A stretch of 9,388 nucleotides of DNA from Gammaproteobacteria bacterium (GTDB taxonomy: Bacteria; Gemmatimonadota; Gemmatimonadetes; Longimicrobiales; Gaopeijiaceae). Each line of letters opens with the position of its first letter. Position 1 is the stretch's first letter. A model generated the notes under the pieces. The model searched no databases, was not told the origin of the DNA, and saw only the letters and a program-made list of their open reading frames with translations. The translations under genes and the position numbers were made by a program. The stretch spans positions 1-9,388 of the forward strand of contig VYDD01000354.1 of the NCBI GenBank assembly GCA_009843625.1, written 5' to 3'. Below, piece by piece: positions 1 through 7,304 of the stretch.

Positions 1-407
1 CCGCCCGCTTCTACCTCGAGGAGGAACACGGTGAGGATGCCCACACGGCCCGGGGCGATGTCCTCATGACCGCCCGCGTCCTCGCCGCGCAGCTCGCCCG
101 CTACCCGGATCTTCCCGACGACATCGACGGTCTCCATGCCTACTGCGACGAGTTCAGGCCTTTTCTGACGGAGTTTCAGAAGTGGTTCTCGGGCGGCGAC
201 CTCGAGAGCTATGTCTTCGCCCGCGGCAAGCATCGGGGGACGCGCCTCTCGGAAGTGGCGGCGAACGCGCCCGACTACCTGGACTGGATGCTGACGGCCA
301 GCGACATGCCGGACGACGTGCTCGAAGCGGTGAGCCAGGCCCTCGAGCGCTTCAGCGGGCGTGCACCGTCCGGGGGCGGCGCGGAACCTCCGGAGTGGGG
401 ATTCTGA
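1..407 (+). CDS. DEDDh-type 3'-5' exonuclease, C-terminal part (5' end outside window)
   Basis: The frame is open from base 3 and closes with TGA at 405-407; the start lies upstream of the window. The protein is the end of a DnaQ-fold, metal-dependent 3'-5' exonuclease, a family that trims single-stranded or mismatched DNA ends in replication or repair. What is visible is the third exonuclease motif, H-x4-D (HTARGD, His codon 42-44, Asp codon 57-59), followed by a helix VLAAQLARYPDLP typical of these domains. After a linker comes a second module with YVFARGKHRGTRLSEVA, then DYLDWML, matching the ExoX-like C-terminal module found behind such nucleases. The first two motifs (DxE and the middle Asp) would lie off the left edge, so completeness cannot be judged. 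An ATG at 66 is in frame but falls after the active-site motif, so it is an internal Met and not the start. The protein ends in a Gly/Pro-rich tail. The exact substrate is unknown. The next gene starts 128 nt downstream. Confidence 0.85.
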   Translation, partial: ARFYLEEEHGEDAHTARGDVLMTARVLAAQLARYPDLPDDIDGLHAYCDEFRPFLTEFQKWFSGGDLESYVFARGKHRGTRLSEVAANAPDYLDWMLTASDMPDDVLEAVSQALERFSGRAPSGGGAEPPEWGF

Positions 408-415
408 CGGTCGTC

Positions 416-450
416 GGCTTGCACCGAACCGGCGCGGATACGATTCTTTT
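416..450 (+). promoter_or_regulatory. Possible promoter ahead of the propeller gene (weak)
   Basis: The 128-nt gap at 408-535 is the only spacing large enough for a promoter inside the window. TACGAT at 439-444 resembles a -10 box (4 of 6, with the key T, A and final T present). The only upstream candidate for a -35, TTGCAC at 419-424, is a poor match and only 14 nt away. The call therefore rests mainly on position and on the locally AT-richer stretch that runs through the T-run at 446-451. Confidence 0.2.
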
Positions 451-467
451 TCGGGCCGTAATCAGTG

Positions 468-506
468 CCGGAAAAGGCGTCTCCCGTCTCATCCCTCGCC
501 TTCCGG
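468..506 (+). other. Imperfect hairpin in the leader of the propeller gene
   Basis: The arm CCGGAAAAGGCG (468-479) can pair with CGCCTTCCGG (497-506), giving ten base pairs with a two-base A bulge around a 17-nt loop. No T-run follows the right arm, so it does not look like an intrinsic terminator of the exonuclease gene. It lies about 18 nt ahead of the ribosome binding site and would sit in the 5' untranslated region if transcription starts near 450. A regulatory role is speculation; in GC-rich DNA such pairings arise by chance fairly often. Confidence 0.25.
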
Positions 507-523
507 CCGGGTCTCTTCGTGTC

Positions 524-529
524 AGGAGA
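524..529 (+). promoter_or_regulatory. Shine-Dalgarno site deciding the propeller gene start
   Basis: AGGAGA sits six nucleotides ahead of ATG 536. This is a strong ribosome binding site, and the codons right after it encode a signal peptide. It settles the start at 536, although the frame is open further upstream as far as 182. Confidence 0.8.
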
Positions 530-535
530 ATCAGC

Positions 536-3508
536 ATGTTCGTCCATTTGCGGAGAGTCGGCGCAGGCGCTCTCGGAAGCCTGTTGCTGGCGTTCTCGCT
601 CCCGTTTGCGGTTGCCGCGCAATCCGCGCCCATCTCCGAAGCCCAGCTGGAAGCCTTCCGTCCGCGGTCCATAGGCCCGGCGGTTACGGGTGGGCGGGTC
701 CACGACGTGGAGGCGCTCGCGGACGATCCCTCCGTGCTCTGGGTCGCCACCGCCTCGGGCGGCCTCTGGCGCAGCCTCAACCGCGGGCACACCTGGGTGA
801 ACGTCTTCGAGGACATGGAGGTCAACACCTTCGGCGACGTGGCCCTCGCACCCTCCGATCCACGGGTCGTGTACGCGGGCACAGGGGAGCAGAACAACCG
901 GCAGAGCACCTCGTGGGGCAACGGCATCTACCGCAGCGACGACGGCGGGGAGAGCTGGGAGCACCTGGGACTGGAGGCCACCCGGCACATCGCCGAGGTG
1001 CAGGTCCATCCGCGCAACCCCGACGTCGTCTACGTGGCGGCCAGCGGAGACCTGTGGAACGCAAGCGAGGAGCGGGGCGTCTACCGCAGCTTCGATGGCG
1101 GCCGCAACTGGCGGAAGGTCCTGTATGTGGATGAAGACACCGGGGCCATCGACCTCGTCCTCAACCATGAGAACCCCGACGTCGTCTACGCGGCGATGTA
1201 CCAGCGGCGCCGCACCGCCTGGGGCTTCAACGGAGGCGGTCCCGGCAGCGGCATCTACCGTTCCATGGACGGTGGCGACACCTGGGAGGAGCTGACCGAA
1301 GGCGTTCCCGCGGGAGACAAGGGGCGCATCGGCCTGGCCATCTCCCGTTCCAATCCCATGGTGCTCAACGCGCTGATCGAGCACACCGAAGACACCGGGA
1401 CGTACCGCTCGACGGACGGCGGCGATACCTGGGAGAAGATGAGCGACCTGAACGGCCGCCCGATGTACTACTCCCACATCTACATCGACCCCAACGACGA
1501 GAACGTGGTGTACACCCTGGCGACGTCCTCCTACCGCAGCCGCGACGGGGGACGCACCTGGGAGGACATCTCGGCGCGTCCCACCTACGACGTGGGCGTG
1601 CACGCCGACAAGCACACCATGTGGATCAACCCGGCCGATCCCGAGCACTTCTACCTGGCCGGCGACGCAGGGCTGCACGAGACCTATGACGGCGGCGTCA
1701 ACTACCGCCGCATCAACAACATCCCTATCGCGCAGTTCTACGCCATCGGGGTCGACATGCGCGATCCGTACTGGGTGCACGGGGGGCTCCAGGACAACCA
1801 CTCCTTCGCGGGGCCGTCGCGCACCCGGCGCTGGGCCGGCATCCTCAACGACGACTGGCGCCAGACCGGCTTCGGCGACGGCATGTACCAGCAGGCGGAT
1901 CCGCGCGATCCCCGCTACGTCTACGTGAACTCCAACGGCGGTGGCTACGTGCGCGTGGACACCGAGACCGGAGACCAGCTCGACATCCGTCCCCAGCCGC
2001 CCGAGGGAGAGGACCGCTATCGCTTCGACTGGGTCTCGCCCTCGCTCGTGTCCCGGCACACCGAGGGCCTGGTCTACACGGCCGGCAACCGGCTCTTCAT
2101 CAGCCGCGACCACGGCAACAGTTGGACGCGCACCGAGGACCTGACCCGCCAGGTCGACCGGGACGCGCTGGAGATCATGGGCGTGCGCGGCACCGACATA
2201 CGCCTGTCGCGCAACGACGGCACCAGCGGCTTCAGCGAGATCACCATCATTACGGAGTCTCCCCTCGACGGGGATGTGCTCTGGGTGGGCACGGACGACG
2301 GCAACGTGCAGCTGTCGCGCGACGGGGGGTCCACCTGGACGGAGCTTTCCAGCAACATCGACGGGGTGGCGGACGGCACCTACGTGAGCCGCATCCTGCC
2401 CTCGGTGCGGGGAGAGGATGTCGCCTACGTCGCCTTCGACGCCCACCGCAGCGGCGACCTCGCTCCCTACGTGTTCCGCACCGAGGACGCAGGGGCCACC
2501 TGGCTGAACCTGAGCGTCGGGCTCGAGGCGGGCGGTTCGGTCAATTCGCTCGCCGAGCATCCGGACAACCCCGAGCTGATTTTCGCGGGCAGCGAGCACG
2601 GCCTGTTCGCCTCCACCGACGCGGGCGGCACCTGGGCGAGGATGCCCGCCCCCACCACCGCCTACGACGACCTCGTCATCCACCCGCGCGACAAGGACCT
2701 GGTGATGGGCACCCACGGGCGGGGCATCCTGATTCTGGACGACCTCGGGGCGCTCGCCGCGTGGAACGCCCGGGTGGCCTCGGCTGCCGCGCACCTCTTC
2801 CCGATCCGGTCCGCGGCCATCTTCCAGTACTGGAAGGACACTTCGTACCGGGCCCAGGAGCCCTATGCGGGTGAGAATCCTGTGGACGGCGCCATCATCA
2901 CCTACAGCCTCGGCGAGGGAAGCGGCCCGGCGCGCATCGTCATCGAGGACGAGCGCGGGAACTTCGTGCGCGAGCTCTCGGTACCCGGTGCTTCGGGTGT
3001 GCACAGGGTCAACTGGGACCTCCGGCATCCGCTTCCCGGCAGCTCGACTCAGTGGCGGGCCCACAATGTGGAGGGGTTGGCGCGCACCATCGAGGACCGC
3101 GGCCATTTCGTGTCTCCCGGCACGTTCCGGGTGATGCTGGAGGCTCGCGGCGCGACCTCGGAACAAAGCCTGGTGGTCACGGGTGATCCGGAGTTGCCGG
3201 TCACCTTGGCCCAGTACCGGGAGCGCGAGCAGTTCCTGTCGGAGGTGCTGGCGCTGAGGCAGGAGGTGGAGCGGGTGCGGGACGAGCTGAGCGGCAGGGG
3301 CGGGGGCGGCGCCAGAGGCGACTGGATCGAGGCCCTCAACCAGGGCCGCGCGGCGCTGGCCGGCATCTACCAGTCGATGAACGGCGGTGGCGTCCGCCAG
3401 GGCTCGCTCTATCCGCCCACCGCGACCCACCGCGAGCAGAAGGAGCGCGTCGAGGCCCTCCTCGCCAGCGCCCGCGAGGAGCCGGAGGACGCAAGCGGCC
3501 TCCGCTGA
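536..3508 (+). CDS. Secreted Asp-box (BNR/VPS10-sortilin type) beta-propeller protein
   Basis: A 990-residue exported protein, of the family often annotated 'VPS10 domain-containing' or 'glycosyl hydrolase BNR repeat'. Residues 1-28 form a signal peptide: HLRR, then a hydrophobic core, then AVAA before Gln29. At least eleven Asp-box-like motifs (S/T-x-D-x-G-x-T/S-W) mark propeller blades, near residues 79, 133, 184, 242, 291, 334, 382, 522, 593, 648 and 692; RSMDGGDTW and RSTDGGDTW are the cleanest, and the copies at 79 and 382 are degenerate. The spacing suggests two propellers or one large ring, as in sortilin-like proteins. After about residue 750 comes a beta-sandwich-like region (IVIEDERGNFVREL, then VNWDLRHP), then a charged helical stretch (REREQFLSEVLALRQEVERV) that may form a coiled coil. 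I recognise no sialidase catalytic set (Arg triad, Tyr/Glu pair), so hydrolase activity should not be assumed; ligand or peptide binding in the periplasm or outside the cell is equally likely. Family assignment is firm and function is unknown. Confidence 0.88.
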   Translation: MFVHLRRVGAGALGSLLLAFSLPFAVAAQSAPISEAQLEAFRPRSIGPAVTGGRVHDVEALADDPSVLWVATASGGLWRSLNRGHTWVNVFEDMEVNTFGDVALAPSDPRVVYAGTGEQNNRQSTSWGNGIYRSDDGGESWEHLGLEATRHIAEVQVHPRNPDVVYVAASGDLWNASEERGVYRSFDGGRNWRKVLYVDEDTGAIDLVLNHENPDVVYAAMYQRRRTAWGFNGGGPGSGIYRSMDGGDTWEELTEGVPAGDKGRIGLAISRSNPMVLNALIEHTEDTGTYRSTDGGDTWEKMSDLNGRPMYYSHIYIDPNDENVVYTLATSSYRSRDGGRTWEDISARPTYDVGVHADKHTMWINPADPEHFYLAGDAGLHETYDGGVNYRRINNIPIAQFYAIGVDMRDPYWVHGGLQDNHSFAGPSRTRRWAGILNDDWRQTGFGDGMYQQADPRDPRYVYVNSNGGGYVRVDTETGDQLDIRPQPPEGEDRYRFDWVSPSLVSRHTEGLVYTAGNRLFISRDHGNSWTRTEDLTRQVDRDALEIMGVRGTDIRLSRNDGTSGFSEITIITESPLDGDVLWVGTDDGNVQLSRDGGSTWTELSSNIDGVADGTYVSRILPSVRGEDVAYVAFDAHRSGDLAPYVFRTEDAGATWLNLSVGLEAGGSVNSLAEHPDNPELIFAGSEHGLFASTDAGGTWARMPAPTTAYDDLVIHPRDKDLVMGTHGRGILILDDLGALAAWNARVASAAAHLFPIRSAAIFQYWKDTSYRAQEPYAGENPVDGAIITYSLGEGSGPARIVIEDERGNFVRELSVPGASGVHRVNWDLRHPLPGSSTQWRAHNVEGLARTIEDRGHFVSPGTFRVMLEARGATSEQSLVVTGDPELPVTLAQYREREQFLSEVLALRQEVERVRDELSGRGGGGARGDWIEALNQGRAALAGIYQSMNGGGVRQGSLYPPTATHREQKERVEALLASAREEPEDASGLR

Positions 3509-3536
3509 TGGCGAACCCCCGTTTCCAATAACCGAC

Positions 3537-3542
3537 AAGGAG
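3537..3542 (+). promoter_or_regulatory. Shine-Dalgarno site of the small membrane protein gene
   Basis: AAGGAG lies ten nucleotides before ATG 3553 and sixteen before the in-frame ATG 3559. The shorter distance favours 3553. The site lies in the 44-nt gap after the propeller gene, where I see no terminator, so read-through from upstream is plausible. Confidence 0.6.
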
Positions 3543-3552
3543 TCCTGCCCCC

Positions 3553-3948
3553 ATGTTCATGGCCCATTCGGGAGTTCGCTACCTGGTTCTGCTGTTTGGC
3601 GTGGCGTGCATACTCTACGCCGTGGTGGGAATGGCGACCGGCCGGCGCTACGATCGCCCCATGCGGGTGCTGGCATCCATGTTCGCGGGATCGCTGCACC
3701 TGCAGATCCTGCTCGGGGTGGCGGTCATCCTCACGATACCGGGCAGTTTCAGCACGGCGCTCATGGGGCACATCCTGCCCATGGCGATCGCGGCCGCCGT
3801 GGCGCAGCTGCCGGTTTCGGTGATGCGGCGCCGTCCCGAGGAGGCACGCACCTACGCACCCCACGCGGTGTCCGCATTGATCGCGCTGGCGCTGATCTGG
3901 GCGGGCGTCGCCGCGATCGGCCGCTCGCTGCTCGAGACCACGGGCTAG
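3553..3948 (+). CDS. Small four-helix membrane protein, HSGxR(W/Y) type (possible cytochrome b-like)
   Basis: A 131-residue integral membrane protein with four hydrophobic segments, near residues 10-28, 40-62, 70-90 and 103-123, and charged loops between them (GRRYDRPMR and RRRPEEAR). The opening HSGVRYLVLL, the helix with SLHLQILLGV, the GHILPM segment and the last helix starting at PHAVSAL match, from memory, a widespread uncharacterised family in Bacteroidota and Gemmatimonadota. Its members begin with an HSGLRW motif and are sometimes labelled 'cytochrome B'. Four histidines (5, 49, 73 and 104) lie at or near helix ends, which could suit haem or metal binding, but no binding is shown. The gene lies 44 nt after the propeller gene and 19 nt before the acyl-CoA dehydrogenase gene. 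Its role is unknown; the nearby ctaA and DUF420 genes make a respiratory role possible but only by association. Confidence 0.75.
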   Translation: MFMAHSGVRYLVLLFGVACILYAVVGMATGRRYDRPMRVLASMFAGSLHLQILLGVAVILTIPGSFSTALMGHILPMAIAAAVAQLPVSVMRRRPEEARTYAPHAVSALIALALIWAGVAAIGRSLLETTG

Positions 3949-3967
3949 CCGTTCAACGGAGCCGCGA

Positions 3968-5920
3968 ATGACGCCACACCCGGCCCGGGGCCACGCCAGC
4001 GAGCGCGAAGCACGCGAGGTCGCGGAGAGCGCGCGCGAAAAGCGCTGGAAGCAGCGGAGCTTCGTCAGGTCGCTGTTCTCGGGCCGCTTCCGTGTGGACT
4101 GGGTCCATCCCCATCCGCTGCCCGACCCCGGTGAGCAGTTTCGGGGGAATAATTTCCTCAGAGAGCTCGAGGCGTTCGCGCGCAACCATATCGACGGCGA
4201 CGCCGTCGACCGCGAAGCCTGGGTTCCCGAGGAAGTGCTCGACGGGCTGCGTGCCCTGGGCGCCTTCGGCATCAAGATCCCGCGCGAATACGGAGGCCTC
4301 GGACTCTCGCAGATCACCTACAACCGCGCGCTCGAGATCGTGGCAAGCCGCTGCATCTCCACCGCCGCGTTCCTCTCCGCCCACCAGTCCATCGGCGTGC
4401 CCCAGCCTCTTGCGTACTTCGGCACCGAGGCGCAGAAGCGGGCCTACCTCCCCAGGCTGGCCGCGGGAGCGCTCTCCGCCTTCGCGTTGACCGAACCGGA
4501 AGCCGGCTCCGATCCCGCCAACATGTCGACCACCGCCACGCCCACGGCGGACGGCGGCGCGTACATCCTGAACGGAGAGAAGCTCTGGTGTACGAACGGA
4601 CCGCGGGCGGAACTCCTGGTAGTCATGGCGTGCACACCGGCGCGCGCGGGCGTCAAGGGCAAGCGGCCCATCTCCGCCTTCATCGTCGACAAGGCCTGGC
4701 CCGGGGTGGAGGTGGTGCACACCAGCCGCTTCATGGGGCTCAAGGGGCTATCCAACGGAGTCCTGCGCTTCACCAACGTGCGGGTGCCGCGCGAGAACCT
4801 GCTCTGGGGAGAGGGGCTCGGCCTCAAGCTCGCGCTCATCACGCTGAACACGGGCAGGCTGTCGCTTCCGGCCCTGTGCGCCGCGGCCGGCAAGTCCGCC
4901 CTGCACATGTGCCGCCGCTGGTGCGGCGACCGGGTTCAGTGGGGTGCCCCGGTGGGCAGGCACGACGCCGTCGCGCAGATGCTGGGCCGGATGACCGCGA
5001 ACGCCTTCGCCATGGAAGCGGTCATGGAGCTGTCTTCGGTGATGGCCGACGCCGGCACCTTCGACATCCGCATCGAGGCCGCCATGGCCAAGCTCTGGAA
5101 CAGCGAAACCGCCTGGGCCCTGGCTGACGACGCGGTCCAGATGCGGAGCGGCCGCGGGTACGAGACCGCCGATTCCCTGCGTGCCCGGGGCGAGCAAATG
5201 CCTGCTCCCGTGGAGCGCCTGCTCCGCGACGTGCGCATCAATCGCATCTTCGAGGGTTCGAGCGAGATCATGCGCCTGTTCATCGCGCGCGAGGCGGTGG
5301 ACCAGCACCTGAAACTGGCCGGGGCCCTGGTGGATCCGCGGGCGCCGCTGGGCGAGCGGATGGCCGCGCTGGTGCGCGCCGGGCTGCACTATGCCTGGTG
5401 GTATCCCACGCGCTGGGTGGGCTGGAGCCGCTGGCCCAGATTCTCGGAATTCGGGCGCCTGGCAGGGCACATGCGATTCATCGAGCGCAGTTCGCGCAAG
5501 CTCGCGCGTTCCCTGTTCCACTGCATGCTCCGGTTCGGGGCGGGGCTCGAGAAGCGCCAGGCCGTGCTGGGCCGCATCGTCGACATCGGATCCGAGCTCT
5601 TCGCGATGACCGCCGTGAGCGTTCGCGTCGACATGCTGGCCGCCAAGAACGCCGGCGACTCCTCTCCGGAGGATCTTGCGGACCTGTTCTGCAGGCAGGC
5701 GCGACGGCGCATCAAGGCCCACTTCGCCGCCCTCTTCTCCAACGACGATGTCGCGGCCTACGACGTGGCCGCCAGGGCCATGGAGGGCACCTACGGGTGG
5801 CTGGAGGAGGGCGTGGTCACGATGGCCGACCTGGAGGCGATGGAAGAGGCCGAGGCCAGCGCCTCCCCCGGTCCAACGGCGGCGAAGCGGGCGTGGGAAG
5901 CCGCGGTGGCGGCGCGTTAG
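3968..5920 (+). CDS. Acyl-CoA dehydrogenase, long form with C-terminal extension
   Basis: A 650-residue FAD enzyme that makes the trans-2,3 double bond in acyl-CoA thioesters, the first step of a beta-oxidation cycle, passing electrons to electron-transfer flavoprotein. The N-terminal helical domain includes REYGGLGLS. The middle beta domain shows the signature ALTEPEAGSD (residues 173-182) and NGEKLWCTNG (202-211; the usual Ile after Trp is Cys here). The C-terminal helical domain carries RVQWG (322-326, matching the FAD-contacting R-x-Q-x-G) and FEGSSEI with Glu429 at the position of the catalytic base in MCAD-type enzymes. Ordinary members have about 380-400 residues; the extra part here, about 450-650, resembles the second helical domain of VLCAD/ACAD9-like and long actinobacterial forms, which can support dimer or membrane contact. 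A leader of about 45 residues precedes the fold. ATG 3968 is chosen because ACGGAG sits just upstream and the gap to the previous gene is 19 nt. Chain-length preference cannot be told. Confidence 0.93.
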   Translation: MTPHPARGHASEREAREVAESAREKRWKQRSFVRSLFSGRFRVDWVHPHPLPDPGEQFRGNNFLRELEAFARNHIDGDAVDREAWVPEEVLDGLRALGAFGIKIPREYGGLGLSQITYNRALEIVASRCISTAAFLSAHQSIGVPQPLAYFGTEAQKRAYLPRLAAGALSAFALTEPEAGSDPANMSTTATPTADGGAYILNGEKLWCTNGPRAELLVVMACTPARAGVKGKRPISAFIVDKAWPGVEVVHTSRFMGLKGLSNGVLRFTNVRVPRENLLWGEGLGLKLALITLNTGRLSLPALCAAAGKSALHMCRRWCGDRVQWGAPVGRHDAVAQMLGRMTANAFAMEAVMELSSVMADAGTFDIRIEAAMAKLWNSETAWALADDAVQMRSGRGYETADSLRARGEQMPAPVERLLRDVRINRIFEGSSEIMRLFIAREAVDQHLKLAGALVDPRAPLGERMAALVRAGLHYAWWYPTRWVGWSRWPRFSEFGRLAGHMRFIERSSRKLARSLFHCMLRFGAGLEKRQAVLGRIVDIGSELFAMTAVSVRVDMLAAKNAGDSSPEDLADLFCRQARRRIKAHFAALFSNDDVAAYDVAARAMEGTYGWLEEGVVTMADLEAMEEAEASASPGPTAAKRAWEAAVAAR

Positions 5921-5923
5921 CGC

Positions 5924-5927
5924 AGGG
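5924..5927 (+). promoter_or_regulatory. Short Shine-Dalgarno site for a GTG start of ctaA
   Basis: AGGG at 5924-5927 sits five nucleotides before GTG 5933 and overlaps the other candidate start, GTG 5927. The in-frame TAG that ends the preceding gene at 5918-5920 rules out any start further upstream. The spacing favours 5933. Confidence 0.5.
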
Positions 5928-5932
5928 TGCCC

Positions 5933-6862
5933 GTGAGCGCGCGTCTTCACCACATCGCCCTGGCCGCCGTTCTGGGATGGACCCTTGGGCTTCTGCTCCT
6001 GGGGAGCATCGTGCACGCGACCGGGTCGAGCCTCGCCTGCCCGGACTGGCCGACCTGCTTCGGCACCATGATGCCCGAGATGACCGGCGGCGTCTTCTGG
6101 GAGCACCTGCACCGGCTGGTGGCGGGCGGGCTGGTGCTGCTGTTCGCGGCGGCCGGCTGGCTGACCTGGCGCCGGCAGCCGGAGCGCCGGTGGCTGCACC
6201 GGGCGGGGCTGGCCGGGATCGCGCTGCTGATCGTCCAGTCGGTGCTCGGCGGGCTCACCGTGCTGATGCGCCTGCCGGACGCCATCTCGTCCTCCCACCT
6301 GGCGCTCGCGTTCCTCTTCCTGGGCCTGGCCACGGTCATGACGGTGGTGACGGCGCGCGGATGGGGCGGAGGAGCGCGCCTGGCGGGTGCCGCACGGGCG
6401 ACGCTGGGGAGGATGGCGGGAGGGGTGGCCGCACTGGTGCTGGCGCAGTCGGTGCTGGGCGCGGTGGTGCGCCACACCGACGCGGGCATGGCCTGTCCGG
6501 ACGTTCCGCTCTGTATGGGCCAGGTGGTGCCTCCCCTCGAGCACCCGCTGGTGATTCTGCACTTCGGCCACCGCCTGCTGGGCGTTCTGGTGGCGCTGGC
6601 GACCCTCGCACTGGCCGTCTTCGTGCTGCGCCGGAAGGCCGCCGCCCCGCTCCCCGCCCTCGCGGCGGGAGCGCTGGTCACGGTGCTGGCCCAGGTCACC
6701 GTGGGCTTCCTCTCGGTGAGCAGCGGGCTCGCGGTTGCGCCGGTTTCGCTGCACACGCTGCTGGCCGCGCTGCTCCTCTCGCTGACCGTGGGGCTCGCGA
6801 CCTACGCGCATGAACCCGAGCTGCGGCTTGCCGATGGCGCCGCTGCATTCCATGGACGCTGA
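5933..6862 (+). CDS. ctaA: Haem A synthase (CtaA/COX15)
   Basis: A 309-residue polytopic membrane protein with eight predicted helices. It oxidises the C8 methyl of haem O to a formyl group, giving the haem A of cytochrome c oxidase. The two halves repeat the same plan, as known for CtaA. In the first half are GSIVHATGSS, the loop cysteines C36/C42 in ACPDWPTC, and E57-x2-H60-R61 (EHLHR), matching the essential Glu and His of Bacillus CtaA, then H122 in SSSHLA. In the second half are cysteines C188/C194 in ACPDVPLC, H210/H213 in HFGHR, and H274 in SLHTLL. All expected haem-ligand histidines are therefore present. The GTG start at 5933 is preferred for its AGGG spacing; GTG 5927 would add two residues. 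The gene starts 12 nt after the acyl-CoA dehydrogenase gene and overlaps the start of the DUF420 gene, suggesting translational coupling. The partner haem O synthase (ctaB) and oxidase subunits are not in the window. Confidence 0.95.
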   Translation: MSARLHHIALAAVLGWTLGLLLLGSIVHATGSSLACPDWPTCFGTMMPEMTGGVFWEHLHRLVAGGLVLLFAAAGWLTWRRQPERRWLHRAGLAGIALLIVQSVLGGLTVLMRLPDAISSSHLALAFLFLGLATVMTVVTARGWGGGARLAGAARATLGRMAGGVAALVLAQSVLGAVVRHTDAGMACPDVPLCMGQVVPPLEHPLVILHFGHRLLGVLVALATLALAVFVLRRKAAAPLPALAAGALVTVLAQVTVGFLSVSSGLAVAPVSLHTLLAALLLSLTVGLATYAHEPELRLADGAAAFHGR

Positions 6863-7292
6863 GGCGCTCGGCAACTTCCTGGCACCGGTCAACGCCTCGC
6901 TCAACCTGCTGAGCACCAGCTTCCTGGTGGCCGGGTTCGCCTTCATCCGGGCGCGCAACATCCCCCGCCACCGCCTGTGCATGATCTCGGCGGCGAGCGC
7001 GTCCGGCCTCTTCCTGGTCTTCTACGTCATCCGCTTCTCGCTCACCGGCACCCACACCTTCGCCGGAGAGGGAACCGCCCGGGTGGTCTACCTGGCCATC
7101 CTCTTCTCGCACATGGTGCTCGCGGTGGTGGTGGTGCCCCTCATCATCCGCCTGCTGTTCCTTGCGGGCCGCGAGCGCTTCACCGAGCACGCCGGCCTTG
7201 CGCGCTGGACATTTCCGATCTGGCTGTACGTGTCGGTGACCGGGCTGGTCGTGTACGCCATGCTCTACCACGTGTACGGGTACGCGGAGTAG
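6852..7292 (+). CDS. DUF420 membrane protein, CtaM-like cytochrome oxidase assembly factor
   Basis: About 146 residues with four hydrophobic helices. DUF420 includes CtaM (YozB) of Firmicutes, required for making haem-A terminal oxidases active. Matching features are FLAPVNASLNLLS at the start, RHRLCM with H40, the GTHTF loop with H68, VYLAILFSHMVLA with H87, PLIIRLL, and EHAGLARWTFPIWLYVSVTG with H113. These histidines are the conserved ones of the family and may bind haem or copper. Three in-frame ATGs compete: 6810, 6834 and 6852. None has a clear Shine-Dalgarno site. 6852 is chosen because family members begin just before the 'NASLN' segment and the extra residues from 6810 (MNPSCGLPMAPLHS) look unlike a conserved N-terminus. 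With this start the gene overlaps ctaA by 11 nt, so coupling to ctaA translation is likely and fits the shared pathway. I leave the symbol blank because orthology to ctaM is inferred. Confidence 0.88.
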   Translation: MDAEALGNFLAPVNASLNLLSTSFLVAGFAFIRARNIPRHRLCMISAASASGLFLVFYVIRFSLTGTHTFAGEGTARVVYLAILFSHMVLAVVVVPLIIRLLFLAGRERFTEHAGLARWTFPIWLYVSVTGLVVYAMLYHVYGYAE

Positions 7293-7304
7293 AGAGACCA
7301 TCTG

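Noticed and set aside
182..535. Upstream extension of the propeller protein to an ATG at 182
   Set aside because: The extension overlaps the exonuclease gene in another frame and has no family-like sequence. ATG 536 has a strong AGGAGA and starts a clear signal peptide.
275..3538. Open frame of 1087 codons on the - strand opposite the propeller gene
   Set aside because: It is a GC-bias shadow: Val/Gly/Ala/Arg/His-rich with no recognisable domain, while the + strand carries signal peptide and Asp-box motifs over the same stretch.
5398..6813. Open frame of 471 codons on the + strand over the acyl-CoA dehydrogenase end and ctaA
   Set aside because: It crosses a real gene junction, is Gly/Arg/Ala-rich, and has no motif; both overlapped genes have clear family signatures.
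4748..6982. Open frame of 744 codons on the - strand
   Set aside because: It runs across three well-supported + strand genes and reads as Arg/Gln/His/Gly-rich low-complexity sequence, typical of an antisense shadow in GC-rich DNA.
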